DNA of 11,348 nucleotides from an uncultured Proteiniphilum sp. (GTDB lineage: Bacteria > Bacteroidota > Bacteroidia > Bacteroidales > Dysgonomonadaceae): the NCBI RefSeq assembly GCF_937873925.1, contig NZ_CALNAT010000024.1, forward strand, positions 1-11,348, written 5' to 3'. The first letter of the stretch is position 1. Every line of letters starts with the position of its first letter. Below the pieces are notes generated by a model. It did no database searches. It saw only the letters and a list, made by a program, of their open reading frames with translations, and was not told the origin of the DNA. A program made the translations under genes and the position numbers. This document shows positions 8,125 to 11,348 of the stretch, piece after piece.

Positions 8125-9747
8125 CTATTTAGTTTTTCCTGGGTTCATTTCATCTGTGTTCCGGAGAAGCCACTCGAGGGAAAAATTCAGGTAAACCAGG
8201 TTCATACCCGGCTCCCCTTCTTCCACGTAGGCTCCTATTGTTCCGTCTTCCAATATTGTAAGGGAGGAATAGGCAGAAGGTCCTGCGCAGATTGTTTTTC
8301 CAGCCGGCCACGTTTTTCCTTCGTCGTAACTTACGTAAACCGAAACATTCTTGCGGTCTTTTTCATCAAATGGGATGGAGTGCAGCAATATGTTCTTGCC
8401 TGCTCCATTCTTTTCCATCGAATAGCGGATCATATCGCCGTTGCAGCCTGGATCTTTCAAGTCTTTCCACAATTGTACGGATGTCCATGTGATACCGTTG
8501 TCGGTTGACCGGGTGTAATACCTGTTTCCTTTGTTTTTGTTGCGAATACTCATCAGGATAGACCCGTCGGCCAGCTCTACGACTTTTGCCTCATCGCCTC
8601 CTTCCATGGCTTTTTGCGAAACATTCCAGGTAATACCTTCGTCGTCTGAATAAAACAAATAGTTGTTGAGCGAGTAATCGCTACCCTCGCGAACGGCGGC
8701 AACCAGCATAACGCGTCCCGAGGATGTCTCAATGGCTTGTCCAGATGCACAAAACGAGGCCATCCATTTTTTTCTTACGGGATCCGGGCAATCTACGCCG
8801 TACAGTTGGGCTGTAATGTCGCGGACGGGAGTCCACGTGATACCATTATCGGCACTTTCGCTCACGTAGGTACGGATCAGCGAATCGGGTCTGGACTGCC
8901 ACAATCCGTTCATCCCTGCATACACGCATAGGATTTTGCCATTATTGAGTTTGATGAGTGCGGGGTCTCCGTATCCTTTGGCCAATCCTTTACCTTCGGC
9001 AATGGTAAGCGGCTCGCTCCATGTTTTTCCGTTGTCGGTGCTGCGGCGGATAACCACGTCAATATCCTGCGGCAAATCCCAGATATTTTCTTTTCGTTTA
9101 TCTGTGGCGGTAATAAGCGAACCGTCTTCTGCTGTAGTGATAGCCGGAATCCGGTAAAATTTGGAGTCGAAATCACCAGGAGAGAAAATCAACTTGCGTG
9201 CTAACAGGATTTCTCTTCCGTGAGAAGGTTCCGGCTGATGTTCGAATTTTTTGTTTTTATTGTATCCGACAGACGTGAGCGAAACGCCAATCTTATTTCC
9301 TTCGGTAGCGTTATCGGCAATATCGGCGGTTATCCACAAATGATTCATACCCGGCTGCAGGTCTCCCGACAACCGGATTTTGGTGCTCTTTTTAGATAAC
9401 GGTGCTTTGCCTAGCAGGGTTGCTTGTTCAAGGGTTCTCGTGTTGAGCGTATCGAGTGAGCCAGTAGAGTAAATTTTTATTTCCTTCAGGTCGGAGGGCT
9501 GCGTAGCGGTGTTTTTGACGAGAACGATATTTTTCAGGGAGATGGTTTCGTTTTCCTTTACGTTAACCTTCAACGCAATTAATACCTCATTCTGGTTTCC
9601 TCTCCCGGTATATTCGGTGTTTTCAGTCATTTCCACACCTGTTATTTCCGTTGCAGGACCGGTAGAACTATTGCATCCGCTAAAGCTGTTCAGCAGGAAT
9701 GGTGCGAACAGAAAGACGGATAATCTTACAGCGATTTTTTTTCTCAT
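8125..9747 (-). CDS. nanH: GH33 exo-alpha-sialidase lipoprotein with N-terminal BNR-associated domain
   Basis: This 540-residue sialidase should release terminal sialic acid from glycans. The signal peptide ends in a lipobox (SFSGC), with Cys25 lipidated. Residues about 35-175 form a beta-rich domain of the kind found before BNR sialidase domains; the catalytic six-blade propeller follows. Catalytic residues can be placed by motif: Y198-R199-I-P (first Arg), D224 as likely acid/base, E386 in the GDEAKVVEL block, R402 (SIRNK), R465, and Y493 in GPSAYSSL. Five Asp boxes of the S-x-D-x-G-x-T-W type are visible at 236, 298, 367, 414 and 473. All expected active-site residues appear present, so the enzyme should be active. 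It follows the epimerase gene by 34 bases and precedes the SusC-like gene by 38, forming one likely operon. Linkage preference (alpha-2,3, 2,6 or 2,8) cannot be read from this. Confidence 0.95.
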   Translation of the reverse strand: MRKKIAVRLSVFLFAPFLLNSFSGCNSSTGPATEITGVEMTENTEYTGRGNQNEVLIALKVNVKENETISLKNIVLVKNTATQPSDLKEIKIYSTGSLDTLNTRTLEQATLLGKAPLSKKSTKIRLSGDLQPGMNHLWITADIADNATEGNKIGVSLTSVGYNKNKKFEHQPEPSHGREILLARKLIFSPGDFDSKFYRIPAITTAEDGSLITATDKRKENIWDLPQDIDVVIRRSTDNGKTWSEPLTIAEGKGLAKGYGDPALIKLNNGKILCVYAGMNGLWQSRPDSLIRTYVSESADNGITWTPVRDITAQLYGVDCPDPVRKKWMASFCASGQAIETSSGRVMLVAAVREGSDYSLNNYLFYSDDEGITWNVSQKAMEGGDEAKVVELADGSILMSIRNKNKGNRYYTRSTDNGITWTSVQLWKDLKDPGCNGDMIRYSMEKNGAGKNILLHSIPFDEKDRKNVSVYVSYDEGKTWPAGKTICAGPSAYSSLTILEDGTIGAYVEEGEPGMNLVYLNFSLEWLLRNTDEMNPGKTK

Positions 9748-9781
9748 TGTTGTCTATTAATGGGTAATACGTTTAAAAAAT

Positions 9782-10984
9782 TCAGATTTTATCAATCTTT
9801 TCCATCGTTTTCCATACCTGATATAAGCCCCGGGGAACATGAAAACAACCTTTCCATTTTCCGCCCTTCAAATCGAGAAGCACCTCACCCTGGCGATTGA
9901 GATAACCCCACCATTCAGGATGCTCCGGATCTCTGAAATGCTTCCAGGTGTAGTCGTGCACTTTTTCAAACCATGCCAGGCATTCTGGCGACCCCGTTAG
10001 CTGATAACCCTTGATGAGTGATATAAGTGTTTCGATATGCACCCACCAGAGTTTCTGGTCCCATTCCAGCTGTTGGGGAGGAAGTCCTTTACGGTCCATA
10101 AAATAAAAGATACCTCCGTATTGTTTGTCCCAACCGTAGTTAAGCATTCTTAAGGTTGTTTCTACTGCATGGTTGATGAGTTCGGGACGGTTGAGGCGTT
10201 CTCCCAAATCCATAATAAACCACATGGCTTCAATGCTGTGTCCAGGGTTGACAAGCCGTCCGTCAAACGTATCGGAAAGTGAGCCGTCTTCGTTTACGTT
10301 TTCCACGATCAGCCCTCCCAGTTCGGGGCGTAAAAAGACCTCCATAACCTCGTGAATGCACTCGTCTATGGTTTTTTTTAGAAATTCGGGATCGAGCAAA
10401 TGTTCTATTTCGAGTGCAAGGTTGCAGAGAATCATTGGCAAAGAAAACGATTTCAGATTGCGTGTTCCGGCGTAAGCTTTGTTCCATTTTCCTTTGGGGT
10501 TACTGCGCCTGGAGAGTACAATATCGAATGTTCTTTTGGCTATTTCAGCATATTCTGCGTTTCCGGTTGCTTTGCTTAGCTGTCCGAAAGCCATCGTGGC
10601 GAAAGTGTACGAAAAAATATTGTAGGGCTCTGTCAACGGTTCTCCTTCGCGCGTGAGCGAGAAATACCAGTTGAGATTTCCGTCGTGTCCGTACTTTTTC
10701 AGAAATTCGCCGCCCTGTATGGCACAATCGAGCCATTCCTGCTTTTTTTCCACATTATTGTATAACATAGAAAACATCCAAACCTGGCGGCTCTGCAGCC
10801 ATACAAATTTATCGGTATCGAACACATTTCCTTCCCGGTCGAAGCAAGTGAAGTATCCGCCGAACTCGTAATCTTGCGATTTACTCTGCCAGAAGGGAAG
10901 CACATTGTCCAACAGCTCGTTTTTGTACTGTAGTATTTTTTCTTCAATATTTATGACCGATATCTTAGTATCCATTTTTTCCAT
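9782..10984 (-). CDS. N-acylglucosamine 2-epimerase, RnBP type (ManNAc to GlcNAc)
   Basis: This 400-residue protein has no signal peptide, so it is cytoplasmic. It should interconvert N-acetylmannosamine and N-acetylglucosamine, the step after sialic acid lyase. It follows the AGE (alpha/alpha)6-barrel family from end to end: R66 in VWLQSRQVW, PGHSIEAMW with His249 and Glu252, KLWWVHIETL with His316 and Glu318, WWGYLNRQGEV (358-368), and KGCFHVPRGL with His382 and Arg385. The last block is nearly identical to renin-binding-protein-type epimerases, which separates it from cellobiose 2-epimerases. Its type matches the RnBP-like NanE reported in Bacteroides fragilis, which is unrelated to enterobacterial NanE. 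Translation may begin at Met1 (10984) or Met4 (10975); both fit. It is the first gene after a promoter-like AT-rich gap and is followed closely by the sialidase gene. Confidence 0.9.
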   Translation of the reverse strand: MEKMDTKISVINIEEKILQYKNELLDNVLPFWQSKSQDYEFGGYFTCFDREGNVFDTDKFVWLQSRQVWMFSMLYNNVEKKQEWLDCAIQGGEFLKKYGHDGNLNWYFSLTREGEPLTEPYNIFSYTFATMAFGQLSKATGNAEYAEIAKRTFDIVLSRRSNPKGKWNKAYAGTRNLKSFSLPMILCNLALEIEHLLDPEFLKKTIDECIHEVMEVFLRPELGGLIVENVNEDGSLSDTFDGRLVNPGHSIEAMWFIMDLGERLNRPELINHAVETTLRMLNYGWDKQYGGIFYFMDRKGLPPQQLEWDQKLWWVHIETLISLIKGYQLTGSPECLAWFEKVHDYTWKHFRDPEHPEWWGYLNRQGEVLLDLKGGKWKGCFHVPRGLYQVWKTMEKIDKI

Positions 10985-11025
10985 TTCTTACCCGTTATAT
11001 AAGATTAATTAATTAATATATTGTG

Positions 11026-11033
11026 CAAAGTAA
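11026..11033 (-). promoter_or_regulatory. Candidate -7 box (TTACTTTG) of the sialic acid operon
   Basis: On the minus strand this reads TTACTTTG, one mismatch from the Bacteroidota -7 consensus TAnnTTTG, about 42 bases before the epimerase start. It lies in the 194-base very AT-rich gap (10985-11178), the only substantial gap upstream of the gene run and so the natural place for the main promoter. No clear -33 TTG is seen at the right spacing. The rest of the gap holds A/T runs, a TTAATTAATTAAT tract (11005-11018) and one inverted repeat. Confidence 0.4.
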
Positions 11034-11082
11034 ATAAAAATAAATTGATAAAAAGAATATAATAATAAAATAATTTAATAAA

Positions 11083-11098
11083 TATGTTGCAAAACATA
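11083..11098. repeat. Short perfect inverted repeat TATGTT-N4-AACATA, possible operator
   Basis: Two 6-base arms, TATGTT and AACATA, flank GCAA and form a perfect inverted repeat about 50 bases upstream of the candidate -7 box. Its position would suit a regulator-binding site for the operon. In such AT-rich DNA an inverted repeat of this size may also arise by chance, and no second copy was noticed in the window. Confidence 0.25.
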
Positions 11099-11178
11099 AT
11101 ATGAGCAAAATAATGATACTCTTTATGAAAATATTTATAAAATGGTTGAAATGTTGAACAGGAAGATTTGCTTGGGTC

Positions 11179-11348
11179 CTATCCCCGGTATCCCAGCTTA
11201 CCCGCTTTCTTCAAGGAATCTATCTTGCCAACATCTATTATCTTTAGGCTGGCAGGGGTATATCCTGTTATAGGGAGAATATTACAGGCAAACAAATAGA
11301 AATCGATAATGGAAAATTTGTCCGGGAAATCTTGCATATAGCTAAGGA
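11179..11348 (-). CDS. C-terminal end of an unidentified protein
   Basis: An open frame enters from the right edge (first full codon at 11346) and runs 55 codons to a TAG at 11179-11181, while another minus frame is closed by stops. The peptide ends '...SLKKAGKLGYRG'. Its codon-rich composition contrasts with the AT-rich gap that follows, which supports real coding sequence. I do not recognise it with confidence. The order F-x-I-I-D-F-Y-x-x-x-C-x-x-L-x-I followed by 'ASLKI' is reminiscent of the C-terminus of type I phosphodiesterase/ectonucleotide pyrophosphatases, but this is a weak pattern resemblance on a fragment. It has the same orientation as the operon and ends 194 bases before the epimerase start. 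No obvious terminator hairpin lies after its stop. Confidence 0.5.
   Translation of the reverse strand, partial: LSYMQDFPDKFSIIDFYLFACNILPITGYTPASLKIIDVGKIDSLKKAGKLGYRG

Noticed and set aside
1..11348. CRISPR arrays, tRNA or rRNA genes, insertion sequences, attachment sites
   Set aside because: No regularly spaced direct repeats, RNA gene signatures, transposase-like frames or terminal inverted repeats were noticed on either strand.

Overview
The window looks like part of a Bacteroidota (Bacteroidales-type) polysaccharide utilisation locus for sialylated host glycans. The evidence is a TonB-dependent SusC/SusD pair, several lipoprotein or Sec signal peptides, starts that mostly lack strong Shine-Dalgarno sequences, and AT-rich gaps with TAnnTTTG-like promoter boxes. 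The gene set resembles the sialic-acid clusters known from Tannerella, Parabacteroides and Bacteroides. The genus cannot be fixed from the sequence alone.

Every gene lies on the minus strand, so transcription runs from the high coordinates to the low ones. At the right edge is the 3' end of an unidentified gene (11179-11348). A 194-base AT-rich gap with a plausible promoter follows. Then come a cytoplasmic RnBP-type N-acylglucosamine 2-epimerase (9782-10984), a GH33 sialidase lipoprotein (8125-9747), a SusC-like transporter (4781-8086) and a SusD-like binding lipoprotein (3151-4758), with gaps of only 22 to 38 bases. A 132-base gap with a strong RNA hairpin separates these from a second run: a single-domain SGNH esterase (2362-3018), a two-domain sialate O-acetylesterase of the NanS/EstA type (271-2352), and the first 85 codons of a probable GH20 beta-N-acetylhexosaminidase lipoprotein (1-256), which continues off the window. 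Gaps in this second run are 9 and 14 bases.

The inferred pathway is as follows. O-acetyl groups are removed from sialic acids by up to three SGNH catalytic centres. The sialidase frees terminal sialic acid, and the hexosaminidase can then take the exposed HexNAc. SusC/SusD imports the product across the outer membrane. After lyase cleavage to ManNAc, encoded outside the window, the epimerase makes GlcNAc. No lyase, inner-membrane sialic acid transporter, kinase or regulator is seen here.

No clearly new system was found. The best unexplained signal is the hairpin between the SusD gene and the esterase genes. Its two interruptions become G-U pairs only in the minus-strand transcript, and one arm contains an exact TAnnTTTG match.
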